Part shown: positions 17,068-25,536 of the stretch, piece by piece
How the letters are laid out: each line of letters starts with the position of its first letter
How positions within the stretch are numbered: position 1 is the first letter of the stretch
Assembly (NCBI GenBank): GCA_002483365.1
Contig: DLHT01000012.1
Location: 28,789 to 92,788 of the forward strand
Direction: 5' to 3'
DNA length: 64,000 nt
Origin: Cellvibrio sp. UBA7661
GTDB lineage: Bacteria; Pseudomonadota; Gammaproteobacteria; Pseudomonadales; Cellvibrionaceae
Translations under genes and position numbers: made by a program
Notes under the pieces: generated by a model
Seen by the model: the letters and a program-made list of their open reading frames with translations, nothing else
Database searches by the model: none
What the model was told of the DNA's origin: nothing

Positions 17068-19836
17068 TTAAAATTGCATAAATGTAATACCGAGTTTGTA
17101 AGTCGCTCCGTAACTTTCGTATTGCGCGTTGTACCCTGGTGATTTCACATAGGAATAATAAATTTCATCAGTCAGATTAAGCGCTTCAAAATGCAACTTA
17201 ATGGAATCGGTCAGGTAATAACGCAACGAAAAATCCAATTGCATTTGGTCGTCCACATAAGCGTCATAATCTGCCTCCATAGGTTCCAACACTTCCAGCA
17301 AATAGTTGGATTTATAATTGGCTGATAAACGCATACTGATTTTTTCAGATTCATAACCAATCATAAAATTCGCAGAAGTATCTGATTGGCTTGGCAGAGG
17401 AATATCGCGCGCGATAAATTCGCCATCGTCATAACCACCAATTTCTGCAGTAGAGTCAACGAAGGTCGCATTACCGCCAATCAACAAGCCATCCCAAGGT
17501 GCAGGTAATTGGGTAAATTGTTTGGATGCAGCCAATTCAATACCCAATAACTCGGCAGAATTCCCGTTCACAAACGTAAAGGCTTTATCAAATTCTTCAT
17601 AACCCGCCGTGCCGCCCAAATCGGTTTGATAGGCAAAATTATCAATGTCTTTGTAAAACACAAAGGCAGATAGCACACTGGCTACGCCGGGATAATGTTC
17701 AATACCCACATCAATATTGCTGGACTCCAGCGATTTCAAATACGGATTACCAAACTCGGCTTCAATATCGCCACCATCTTCTTCAATCAAACGGCCGGGA
17801 GATAATTGCGCAAAACCGGGGCGCACGACTGAGTTAGTCCATGCCGCGCGAATTTGGGTTTTATCGTCAATGCTGTAGCGAATATGCAGTGCTGGCAAAA
17901 AATAATCATCGGAATTGCTAAATGACTGACTGCTAGTTTCATCGTCTTCGCTGTTATAAGAAAAACCTTGCGCGGTAAAATCGGTATTTTCATAACGCAC
18001 ACCGGTGAGTATGCACCAATCGTTAATATCCACGCGCCCCATAATGTAGGCCGCACTGGTATCTTCCGTTACTGCATAATCGCCAATACTGCTTTCGACT
18101 TCGTCAATTTCTATTTCACCCAGCGCAGCTTTTACCGATTTGGCATTAATCTGTGAACCGAATTGGCCAAGCGTGTAATCAACATCGTTATCGGCAAAAT
18201 TGCTGAGCGAGGTCTCGCCAATAAAATCTTCGGACACCCATACTGCTACATCATTATCTTTTTCACGCTCAGTATGTTTTGCACCAAATTTAATTTGCGC
18301 GGGGTTACTCCCCCATTCCAATTCACGGGTGAAATCCACATTCACACTGGTGCTTTCGTCGTTGGTGTTGGTCGCCCCCAATTCAACTTCATCCAATTTA
18401 TAACTGGCACTTTGATAATATTCAGCGGGCGCAGTGATGTGAATTTTTTTCGTACCCGATAGCGACAGATCAAACACTTCATCGGCAATCACATCGTCAT
18501 CAATTTTAAAAACCGCACCGGCAATATTTTGTGGCTCGTCTTCGCTGGATTTACTGTATGCCGCGCGATAATCCACCGTCCATTTATCCAAACGGGTTTG
18601 GCCGCCCAGCGAGGTAGACAGAATTTTTTGCGTTTCTACACGGTCTTTTAATTCGCGCTGTACTTCTGCAGTACCGGTTTCACCCTCGGCAACCGCATCT
18701 TCAAATTCGATAACGTTGGCCAAACGAATTTCGGAATCGGTGTATTCGCTGTACAGGTTGCGCCAGTAAAGATCGGTGTTATCGCTCGCTTTGTAATCCA
18801 GGTTTAAGGTTACGCCCGAGCGCTCACGGGTAATGCGGTAATCGCGTTGCTCCAACTCTTCCACGCGCGCTTCACCGTCTTCAAAATCCCAGCTGCCTCC
18901 GGTTTCCACGTTATCGGAACCAAACTCGCGCTTGAATGAACTCACACCCAAAGCCACACCAAGATTATTTTCGCCATTGCCAATACTGAATTGGTTGCTG
19001 GCAGTTGCGGCCAATTTCGGGCTGGTCTGCTCTGTGTTTTCATCAAAGCTGCCTTCTGCTGTGAATTGATAAAAAAATCCATCGCGATCAAATGCCGAAA
19101 GACTTTGTACATCAATACTGCCGCCCAATGAATTGGCATCCATATCCGGCGTTACACTTTTGGTAACGGTCAGGTTTTCCAGAAGATCAGAAGGAATGAC
19201 ATCAAGCGCAACTGCGCGGCGATCTGCATCCGGGCCGGGGACACCAACACCGTTAATCGTCACCGCATTAAAATCAGGGCTCATGCCGCGTACACGCACA
19301 TAACGGCCTTCACCTTGATCGCGCTCAATGGATAAGCCCGGCAAACGCTGCAGCGATTCCGATACGTTGGTATCCGGAAATTGGCCAATCGAATCCGCTG
19401 ACACGGCAGTAATAATATTGTCTGCGCTGCGCTGCTTATTGAGCGATTTATTAATGCCGGCGGCTTGGCCGATCACAATTACATTTTCAACCAAACCGGA
19501 TACACCGATCAGATTGAAATTTTCACGCGTGGTTTTCTGGTCTTGTACAACAATTTTTCGCTCTACATTGTCGGCACCAATGTAGCTGGTTACCAGAGTG
19601 TAGTTACCTGCCTTAACATCCAAAAAAACAAAGCGACCATCGCGTTGGCTCACGGCTTCGCGATTCAATTCCTGAATACGAACTTTTGCACCTTGCAATG
19701 CAATACCTTTTTCAGTGGTTTTGATTTGGCCTTCAATACGGCCATCGGCTACTGCATGCGCAGCAATACCCGCAATAACGATTGCCAACATCGTTTTTTT
19801 AACGGCGATTTTGTTTGCAGACTTTTTCACAATCAT
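17068..19836 (-). CDS. TonB-dependent receptor, probably for phytate or its products
   Basis: About 922 residues from ATG 19836 (GTG 19872 and ATG 19791 also possible). Signal peptide, then a carboxypeptidase-regulatory-like domain (RIEGQIKTTEKGIALQGAKV, residues about 30-110), a plug domain (SADSIGQFPDTNVSESLQRL, RDQGEGRYVRVRGMSP), and a 22-strand barrel ending YGATYKLGITFMQF with the terminal aromatic residue. This is the Caulobacter/Xanthomonas TonB-receptor type used for uptake of large or scarce solutes. Being directly upstream of the phytase on the same strand suggests inositol phosphates or metal-phytate as ligand, which is inference. Confidence 0.9.
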   Translation of the reverse strand: MIVKKSANKIAVKKTMLAIVIAGIAAHAVADGRIEGQIKTTEKGIALQGAKVRIQELNREAVSQRDGRFVFLDVKAGNYTLVTSYIGADNVERKIVVQDQKTTRENFNLIGVSGLVENVIVIGQAAGINKSLNKQRSADNIITAVSADSIGQFPDTNVSESLQRLPGLSIERDQGEGRYVRVRGMSPDFNAVTINGVGVPGPDADRRAVALDVIPSDLLENLTVTKSVTPDMDANSLGGSIDVQSLSAFDRDGFFYQFTAEGSFDENTEQTSPKLAATASNQFSIGNGENNLGVALGVSSFKREFGSDNVETGGSWDFEDGEARVEELEQRDYRITRERSGVTLNLDYKASDNTDLYWRNLYSEYTDSEIRLANVIEFEDAVAEGETGTAEVQRELKDRVETQKILSTSLGGQTRLDKWTVDYRAAYSKSSEDEPQNIAGAVFKIDDDVIADEVFDLSLSGTKKIHITAPAEYYQSASYKLDEVELGATNTNDESTSVNVDFTRELEWGSNPAQIKFGAKHTEREKDNDVAVWVSEDFIGETSLSNFADNDVDYTLGQFGSQINAKSVKAALGEIEIDEVESSIGDYAVTEDTSAAYIMGRVDINDWCILTGVRYENTDFTAQGFSYNSEDDETSSQSFSNSDDYFLPALHIRYSIDDKTQIRAAWTNSVVRPGFAQLSPGRLIEEDGGDIEAEFGNPYLKSLESSNIDVGIEHYPGVASVLSAFVFYKDIDNFAYQTDLGGTAGYEEFDKAFTFVNGNSAELLGIELAASKQFTQLPAPWDGLLIGGNATFVDSTAEIGGYDDGEFIARDIPLPSQSDTSANFMIGYESEKISMRLSANYKSNYLLEVLEPMEADYDAYVDDQMQLDFSLRYYLTDSIKLHFEALNLTDEIYYSYVKSPGYNAQYESYGATYKLGITFMQF

Positions 19837-19985
19837 TCCCCAAGCACGGTTAGTGGTTTCAGTTGCCACCAAACTAGGGATGCTCTATGACACTTCTGTT
19901 ACCTTTTTTGCCACTATCGCTAAATAGCCTGAGCTGATTTGCCTCTTTTAAAGAGAACCCAAAATACATTTCCACTGAAATAAAA

Positions 19986-20987
19986 ATGTCACATCGTTTT
20001 GTTAAGGGTGTCGGGTCATTATGGTTAAACCGGATAACGAAAATGCTCAGATTGCATAAATGGAAACTGTTGTGTCTCGCGCTCGCTGCCAATATTGCGC
20101 TGATCGGCAGTTTGGTAAGTGGCGATCTCAAACCCTACGACCAATGGAATTGGCTGGATATTATTGGTGAGGGCGGATTGGCATTTCTGGCGCTGGTCTG
20201 GTTGCTATTAATTTTGCACAGCAGACCAACCGGGCGCGTCACCCAATTATTAAGCCTGGGGTTAGGGGCGATATTTATTGCAGGGTTTCAGGATTGGTTG
20301 GATGAATTTATCCACTTCCCCGATAACGCACTATGGGATCACTGGCTGGAGTCGGGTTTTATGCCGGTCGGCCTGATCTTGTTAACCTGGGGCATTTACC
20401 AATGGCACAAAGAGCAGTTGCTACTGGCCGAGCAACTGCGCAAACGCGAGCGTTTATTTCGCGAACATCGCGGTCTGGATTTCACGACCACATTAAGCGG
20501 CGCCAGTTATTTGCGCACGCAACTCGGCCAATCACTCGCAGAGCAGCGCGCAACCGAAACATCGCTCGCACTGTTATTTATTGATGTCGATAATTTCAGT
20601 CACACCAATCGCCATTACGGACACCAACAAGGTGATCATTTACTGCAGTGTCTGAGCGAATTAATGTTACTTAACATTCGACGCAACGATTTACTATGCC
20701 GCTACGCAGGTGACCGGTTTGCATTAGTACTACCTAACACGGGCCGCTCAATGGCCGAGAAAATCGCAACCGAAATTGCCAATGCCGTGCAGCATTTTGC
20801 TTACAAACCGTTTAATCACGACGAAAGCCTGTTTCACTCGGTGAGTATTGGTATTGCACTGACCAATAACGATCAGCCCGTGGCGGATACAGCCTGTTCA
20901 CTGATCGAGCGCGCAACGATTGCCCTGCTCCACCAAAAAGAAAAACGCGCAAAAGAACAATCAATTACATTGCCATATGTGGCCTGA
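19986..20987 (+). CDS. Membrane GGDEF-domain protein with degenerate AGDRF site
   Basis: 333 residues (ATG 20043, preceded by GGA, is an alternative start). About four membrane helices occupy residues 25-140, then a short coiled coil (EQLLLAEQLRKRERLFREH) and a GGDEF fold (about 185-320). The fold retains LALLFIDVDNFSHTNRHYGH and GDHLLQCL, but the signature loop reads RYAGDRFALVLP in place of GG(D/E)EF. Loss of the first Gly and of the Glu/Asp makes cyclase activity doubtful; it may act as a receptor or structural partner. It is 16 bases upstream of an AraC-family gene. Confidence 0.85.
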   Translation: MSHRFVKGVGSLWLNRITKMLRLHKWKLLCLALAANIALIGSLVSGDLKPYDQWNWLDIIGEGGLAFLALVWLLLILHSRPTGRVTQLLSLGLGAIFIAGFQDWLDEFIHFPDNALWDHWLESGFMPVGLILLTWGIYQWHKEQLLLAEQLRKRERLFREHRGLDFTTTLSGASYLRTQLGQSLAEQRATETSLALLFIDVDNFSHTNRHYGHQQGDHLLQCLSELMLLNIRRNDLLCRYAGDRFALVLPNTGRSMAEKIATEIANAVQHFAYKPFNHDESLFHSVSIGIALTNNDQPVADTACSLIERATIALLHQKEKRAKEQSITLPYVA

Positions 20988-21003
20988 TAACAGGATTACC
21001 ATT

Positions 21004-22107
21004 ATGGCTACAACCGATGCACACGCAGCCCACAAACCACAAGCCTATATTGAAATTGATACGCCGCTGGTTTCCGCACAGGGCTGGCCACTCACATTAA
21101 TAGAGCTGGCGTTAAATCGCGGTATCGAAGAACACAAGCTACTGCGCGGCACTGGAATTTTTCGCGATGATATTGCACAAAAAAATGTTCTTCTATCACC
21201 GCAACAATGTTTCCAGTTAATCCACAATGCAGAAAAATATAACCATCACCATGATCTGGCTTTTTTGCTGGGCAGCCGCTTGCTCCTGGACAAATACGAT
21301 CCTGCCCATACCGCTCTTGCGAATGCGCACAACTTACAAGAAGCGTTGGATATATTCATCCGCTACAACAGCTTGCTCAGTCCTTTATTAAAAGCGCGGC
21401 TGGATTACCAAAAAGAAACGCTGATGCTTTATTGGCAAGACAGCTGCGGCGCTGCAGAGTGCCAACACTTTTTATTGGAGATGATCGCCACTGCCCTCAG
21501 CTCACTTGCGCGCTGGAAGTCCAACGCACATGTACCCTGGCGATTTTATTTTTGTAGCAGTAAACCGGATTATATTGAGCAATACCATGTGCATTTGCCC
21601 GGCAATATCCAATTCAATGCCCCACTGAATGCGATGGCTATCGCACGCGAATATTTACATCGCCCCTGGCTGGAAGCCTCACCTGAGCTATTGATTTCTG
21701 CGCAACAACAGCTAGCAACACAATGGCAAGAGGCAGCTGTAGCGCAAGGTTTTTTGGTTGAGGTTTATGATTATCTGCGCTGCAACATTCATAACAACAT
21801 TCATAACAACATTCACAACAATATACGCAGCAACATGCACAGCCGAACTCACAAAGCACCGAACCTTGAACAGAGCGCAGCAGATTTTGGGATGAGCAGC
21901 GCCAGCTTTAAACGCAAACTCAAAAAACATAACAGCTGTTTCCAGGCTCAATATGATCAGGTGCGCAAAGACCTAACCCTGATGTGGCTAGACCAAGGCA
22001 TGTGGTCAACTGAACAAATCGCACAGAATTTGCATTTCTATGATGTCGCTAATTTACGACGCGCCTTTAAAAAATGGACAGGAGCCCCTGTAAAGCCGAA
22101 AGCATAA
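21004..22107 (+). CDS. AraC-family regulator (OruR/arabinose-binding type) with tandem repeat insert
   Basis: 367 residues from ATG 21004 (AGGA upstream). Residues about 25-220 form the long N-terminal ligand-binding domain of the OruR/ArgR-like AraC class (SPQQCFQLIHNAEKYNHHHDLAFLLGSRL). The C-terminal HTH_18 domain (about 290-365) has SAADFGMSSASFKRKLKKH and IAQNLHFYDVANLRRAFKKWTG. Between them, residues 261-280 are five tetrapeptides of the type NIHN encoded by 12-base repeats. The gene is probably co-transcribed with the preceding GGDEF-like gene. Target genes are unknown. Confidence 0.88.
   Translation: MATTDAHAAHKPQAYIEIDTPLVSAQGWPLTLIELALNRGIEEHKLLRGTGIFRDDIAQKNVLLSPQQCFQLIHNAEKYNHHHDLAFLLGSRLLLDKYDPAHTALANAHNLQEALDIFIRYNSLLSPLLKARLDYQKETLMLYWQDSCGAAECQHFLLEMIATALSSLARWKSNAHVPWRFYFCSSKPDYIEQYHVHLPGNIQFNAPLNAMAIAREYLHRPWLEASPELLISAQQQLATQWQEAAVAQGFLVEVYDYLRCNIHNNIHNNIHNNIRSNMHSRTHKAPNLEQSAADFGMSSASFKRKLKKHNSCFQAQYDQVRKDLTLMWLDQGMWSTEQIAQNLHFYDVANLRRAFKKWTGAPVKPKA
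21784..21843 (+). repeat. In-frame 12-bp tandem repeat inside the AraC-family gene
   Basis: Five 12-base units: AACATTCATAAC twice exactly, AACATTCACAAC once, then two degenerate copies. They encode NIHN, NIHN, NIHN, NIRS, NMHS. Unit length is a multiple of three, so slippage would change linker length without breaking the frame. Confidence 0.9.
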
Positions 22108-22281
22108 ACCGACTTTACAGTCCTTTACAGCAACACAGCAACGCACTCCACCCCTCTTTGTAAAGCCGCTGCCCAATAAATAATCCGGCCCTCAAAGCCC
22201 GGCAGATACCGCCTCCACTCATGCCATACCCTCGACTGGCGGATTTCCAGAAGTGCAACTAAACTCACATATGACTTTACA
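22089..22281. promoter_or_regulatory. Cluster of five TGTAAAG/CTTTACA words
   Basis: The heptamer occurs at 22089-22095, 22113-22119 (inverted), 22123-22129 (inverted), 22159-22165 and 22275-22281 (inverted). Two copies extend to TGTAAAGCCG. The first pair forms a near-perfect 10-base inverted repeat with an 11-base spacer that starts inside the AraC gene 3' end. The cluster lies in the gap between the AraC gene and the BdlA-like gene, so these may be operator sites. Confidence 0.4.
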
Positions 22282-22449
22282 AAACCTACACCCCTGATAT
22301 CTGCGGCAGTGCCTCGACCGAGGCTTTTTCAATGCAATGGTATATACACTAGGCCTTTAGATAACCCGGCTAGTCAGAGATAAACAACACGCGTTTGATT
22401 CTAATCTCATACGTATTATCGTTATTGACATTCAATCCAGAGAATTTTG
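22108..22449. other. 342-base intergenic region before the BdlA-like gene
   Basis: It holds the CTTTACA word cluster and a terminator-like GCCTC-GACC-GAGGC hairpin with five T at 22311-22329. Otherwise it is sequence in which I see no gene, known riboswitch or repeat. Confidence 0.6.
22311..22329 (+). terminator. Short terminator-like hairpin
   Basis: A five-base-pair GC-rich stem GCCTC/GAGGC with a GACC loop is followed directly by TTTTT. It would end transcription coming from the AraC gene. Confidence 0.45.
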
Positions 22450-23763
22450 ATGTTTTTTAATTCAGCGTTAAAAAAGCAGCTGTTGGAATTGGAAAGTAAG
22501 CAAAATGCCTCAGACGCACTCATTCAGGCTTTATGTAAAAACATTCCAATTATTCAGTTCACATGCGATGGCAATATATTAGCTGCTAACGACATGTTTC
22601 TTTCTGCAGTTGGCTACACTCAAGATGAAATCCAAGGGAAACACCACAGTATATTTTGTGAAGAAGATTACATTCACAGCCATGAATACAAAGACTTTTG
22701 GCGCTCCCTTGGCTTGGGAAATTCATATAAAGGAACATTTTTGCGCTTCGGAAAAGCTCATCAGCCCGTTTGGTTAGAAGCAACCTATTTTCCTGTGGTG
22801 GAAAATGGAAAAGTGACACGAGTTTTTAAAATAGCAAAAGATATAACTGAGCAAGTTACCAAAAATAAAAGTAATGAAGCAATTATTACTGCCCTGCATA
22901 AAGCGATGGCCGTCATTGAATTCACCCCCGATGGGGTGGTTATAACGGCCAATAAAAATTTCTTATCCACAATGGGATACCGCCTTGAAGAAATCATAGG
23001 CCATCATCATCGTCGTTTCTGCAATGAAGACTTTTATCAACACAACCCCAATTTTTGGCAACAATTATCCATGGGGCACTTTGAACAGGGAAAATTTCAA
23101 CGCCATACGAAATCAGGTGCAACCATATGGCTTGAGGCAACTTATAGTCCGATTATCGAAAACGGACATGTAGTTAAAATTATTAAATTCGCCAGCGATA
23201 TCACCAAGCGGATTCAACATGCTGAAGAGGTCTATCTCGCCAGTCAATTGGCCAGAGCAACCGCCGATGAAACATTAAAAATTGCACAGGAAGGTGAGAA
23301 ACTTTTACACCGGACTGCATCAACCTCGAATCTTATTGCTAATGAAGTGGTACAGTCATCTTCTTTAATTGAAAAGCTTTTAAATGAGTCAAAACAAATT
23401 TCAGCGATCGTAAACACCATCCGCAGCATTGCGGATCAAACCAATTTACTAGCATTAAATGCCGCCATCGAAGCTGCTCGTGCTGGTGAAAATGGACGAG
23501 GGTTTGCGGTAGTTGCTGATGAGGTTCGCAGCCTTGCAGCGCGCACTAGCACATCGACAATTGAAATTGAGGAGGTTGTTCACCGAAATGGCGAGCTGAC
23601 TTCACAAGTAATGACAAGTATGGCAACCGCCCGCCAGCAAGCTGAAGAAGGCAATACATTAGTTCATGATGCAGTTAATGCAATTGAATCGATTAAGAAT
23701 GGAGCAAGCAATGTGAGCCTTGCGGTTGCCAAACTCACTGATAATAAAACACTGTCTGACTAA
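22450..23763 (+). CDS. Cytosolic PAS-PAS methyl-accepting protein, BdlA-like
   Basis: 437 residues from ATG 22450, with no membrane helix. PAS 1 is residues about 25-140 and PAS 2 about 147-260; each has a matching EIQGKHHSIFC / EIIGHHHRRFC helix and a WLEATY-P strand. The methyl-accepting signalling domain (about 265-437) has the hairpin tip IADQTNLLALNAAIEAARAG. The architecture and size match Pseudomonas BdlA, which controls biofilm dispersal through c-di-GMP. An EAL phosphodiesterase gene starts 13 bases downstream, which supports a shared role. Ligand unknown; paired PAS domains often bind haem or flavin. Confidence 0.88.
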   Translation: MFFNSALKKQLLELESKQNASDALIQALCKNIPIIQFTCDGNILAANDMFLSAVGYTQDEIQGKHHSIFCEEDYIHSHEYKDFWRSLGLGNSYKGTFLRFGKAHQPVWLEATYFPVVENGKVTRVFKIAKDITEQVTKNKSNEAIITALHKAMAVIEFTPDGVVITANKNFLSTMGYRLEEIIGHHHRRFCNEDFYQHNPNFWQQLSMGHFEQGKFQRHTKSGATIWLEATYSPIIENGHVVKIIKFASDITKRIQHAEEVYLASQLARATADETLKIAQEGEKLLHRTASTSNLIANEVVQSSSLIEKLLNESKQISAIVNTIRSIADQTNLLALNAAIEAARAGENGRGFAVVADEVRSLAARTSTSTIEIEEVVHRNGELTSQVMTSMATARQQAEEGNTLVHDAVNAIESIKNGASNVSLAVAKLTDNKTLSD

Positions 23764-23775
23764 GCTCACTAACAT

Positions 23776-24549
23776 ATGAAACCAAAATCATCCTGTCGCC
23801 CAATGGGCTGTGAAGAATGTAACAATGGCGAAGGCCTGGACTTTGACTTTACCATGGCGTTCCAGCCCATCATTAACAGCCGCACGCGCGAAATTTATGC
23901 CCATGAGGCGCTGGTGCGGGGTTTAAACAACGAGGGTGCAGGCTCTGTGTTTGCTCATGTTAATGATGAAAACCGCTACCGGTTTGATCAGGCCTGCCGT
24001 ACCAAAGCAATCAAATTAGCCGCCGAGCTGGGTATGAAATCGCTGCTCAGTATTAATTTTATGCCCAATGCGGTTTATCGGCCTGAATTATGTATTCGCG
24101 CAACACTTGCCGCAGCGGAAAAATACCATTTCCCTATTGAACAAATTATTTTTGAAATTACCGAAAGTGAAAAGGTCGATGACCTTGCGCATCTGCGCAA
24201 TATTGTTGATCACTATCGCCAACGCGGTTTTAAAACCGCTATCGATGATTTTGGTGCAGGCTATGCCGGGTTAAACCTGCTCGCAGAGATCCAGACCGAT
24301 ATTATGAAATTGGATATGGCATTGCTGCGCGATATCGATAAACGCCGTTCAAGCCAAATTATCGTCCGCGGCATTACTCATGTGTGCAACGAACTGAATA
24401 TGACCGTTGTTGCAGAGGGAATAGAAAGCTACGAGGAGTTTTCGGTTCTGCGCGATATGGGGATTGAATTGTTCCAAGGCTATTATTTTGCACGCCCCGC
24501 CTTTGAAGCGCTTGCCGACGTTCCTGCAGAGGTTTTTCACGCGCGCTGA
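23776..24549 (+). CDS. EAL-domain c-di-GMP phosphodiesterase
   Basis: 257 residues. The N-terminus has a Cys cluster SCRPMGCEEC (C-x4-C-x2-C). The EAL domain (about 28-250) looks catalytically complete: HEALVRG, LSINFMPNA, FEITESEKV, AIDDFGAGYAGLNLL, IMKLDMALLR, VVAEGIES and ELFQGYYFARP. It would hydrolyse c-di-GMP to pGpG. No sensor domain is attached, so control may come from the Cys cluster or from the BdlA-like protein encoded 13 bases upstream. Confidence 0.9.
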   Translation: MKPKSSCRPMGCEECNNGEGLDFDFTMAFQPIINSRTREIYAHEALVRGLNNEGAGSVFAHVNDENRYRFDQACRTKAIKLAAELGMKSLLSINFMPNAVYRPELCIRATLAAAEKYHFPIEQIIFEITESEKVDDLAHLRNIVDHYRQRGFKTAIDDFGAGYAGLNLLAEIQTDIMKLDMALLRDIDKRRSSQIIVRGITHVCNELNMTVVAEGIESYEEFSVLRDMGIELFQGYYFARPAFEALADVPAEVFHAR

Positions 24550-24583
24550 ATGTTCGATGAGTTTGCTCGCTTGAGATGGCCCG

Positions 24584-25375
24584 CTAAGGCTGCACATGTT
24601 TGGAAAAATAATGGTTAGGCGTTACTCCAAAATTGCGTTTGAACATGGCTGAAAATGCACTGGGGCTCGCATAGCCCAATTCACTGGCGATGCGGGCAAT
24701 GCCCTCACCGCGCCCCAAGCGGCAGAGCGCTTCTGCCAACTGCACTTGCTGAACCCACTGGTGATATTTCAAACCCGTCTCTTTAGGAAATAAACGGATT
24801 AATGTACGCGCGCTCGCGCCTGCACTATCGGCCAATTCTTCAATCGTGCGTCTGATGCCGGGTTCATCCATCACCCATTGGCAAACACGCTGCAAACGGC
24901 GGTCTTGCGGCCAGGGAATTTCAACCGCTTGCGTTGCCGCGCGCTCAATCTCCATCAAAATCAATGCGGTTAAATGTTCGCCGCGCCCGGGAATAGGATA
25001 TTCCGCAGGCTCTTGCAGCAAACCTAAAATTAATTCGCGCAGTAATCCCGATACTGAAATTGCGCGGCATTCTTTTCCAAGTGAGAGCGGAACATCGGCA
25101 CTGACGTAGAGTGTACGCATTTCCAAGTCGCTCATCATGAATGAGTGATGCTCCACCTGTGGCGGTACCCAAAGTGCCCGGTGCGAGGGAATCGTCCACA
25201 CACTATTGGGCGTAATCACGCGCATCACCCCTTCAACGGCATATAAAAGTTGTGCGCGCGGATGGGTGTGCGGCGGAATTTCATCGCCATTGGCATAGTG
25301 GCCACCCCAGGCGACGATGGGGCGCGGAACGTACTGCAAGGCTTCCGGGCTGCGCGGCATAACCGTATTTGTCAT
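24584..25375 (-). CDS. AraC-family regulator divergent from Fsr transporter
   Basis: 263 residues from ATG 25375 (the frame extends to 25426). N-terminal cupin sensing domain (GDEIPPHTHPRAQLLYAVEGVMRV) with metal- or ligand-binding His residues, then two HTH motifs: TIEELADSAGASARTLIRLF and IARIASELGYASPSAFSAMFKRNFGVTPNHY. This is the NimR/YbfI-like class that typically controls a divergent efflux gene. It lies head-to-head with the Fsr-type transporter, which is its probable target. Confidence 0.88.
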   Translation of the reverse strand: MTNTVMPRSPEALQYVPRPIVAWGGHYANGDEIPPHTHPRAQLLYAVEGVMRVITPNSVWTIPSHRALWVPPQVEHHSFMMSDLEMRTLYVSADVPLSLGKECRAISVSGLLRELILGLLQEPAEYPIPGRGEHLTALILMEIERAATQAVEIPWPQDRRLQRVCQWVMDEPGIRRTIEELADSAGASARTLIRLFPKETGLKYHQWVQQVQLAEALCRLGRGEGIARIASELGYASPSAFSAMFKRNFGVTPNHYFSKHVQP

Positions 25376-25536
25376 AGCGTCCTCAAAGGCATAAGTCTTC
25401 ACAAACTGGTTGGTGAGACCCAACAAAACCAGCTTGTCACTTATTCGATAGTTTATGTCATTTCTGCTTTTTGCAGCACTTTATACTGCCAATGCCCCGT
25501 TTGTCCAAGTCAGTATTTGTGGAGATAGCAACCAAC

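Noticed and set aside
19880..19905. PhoB box upstream of the TonB receptor gene
   Set aside because: Only one TGTCAT half-site is clear; the second repeat 11 bases away is too degenerate to call.
22089..22119. TyrR-type box (TGTAAA-N6-TTTACA)
   Set aside because: The half-sites match but the spacer is 19 bases, not 6, and no aromatic amino acid gene is near.
22108..22449. c-di-GMP riboswitch in front of the BdlA-EAL genes
   Set aside because: The conserved riboswitch core segments are not found; only short hairpins and the CTTTACA words are present.
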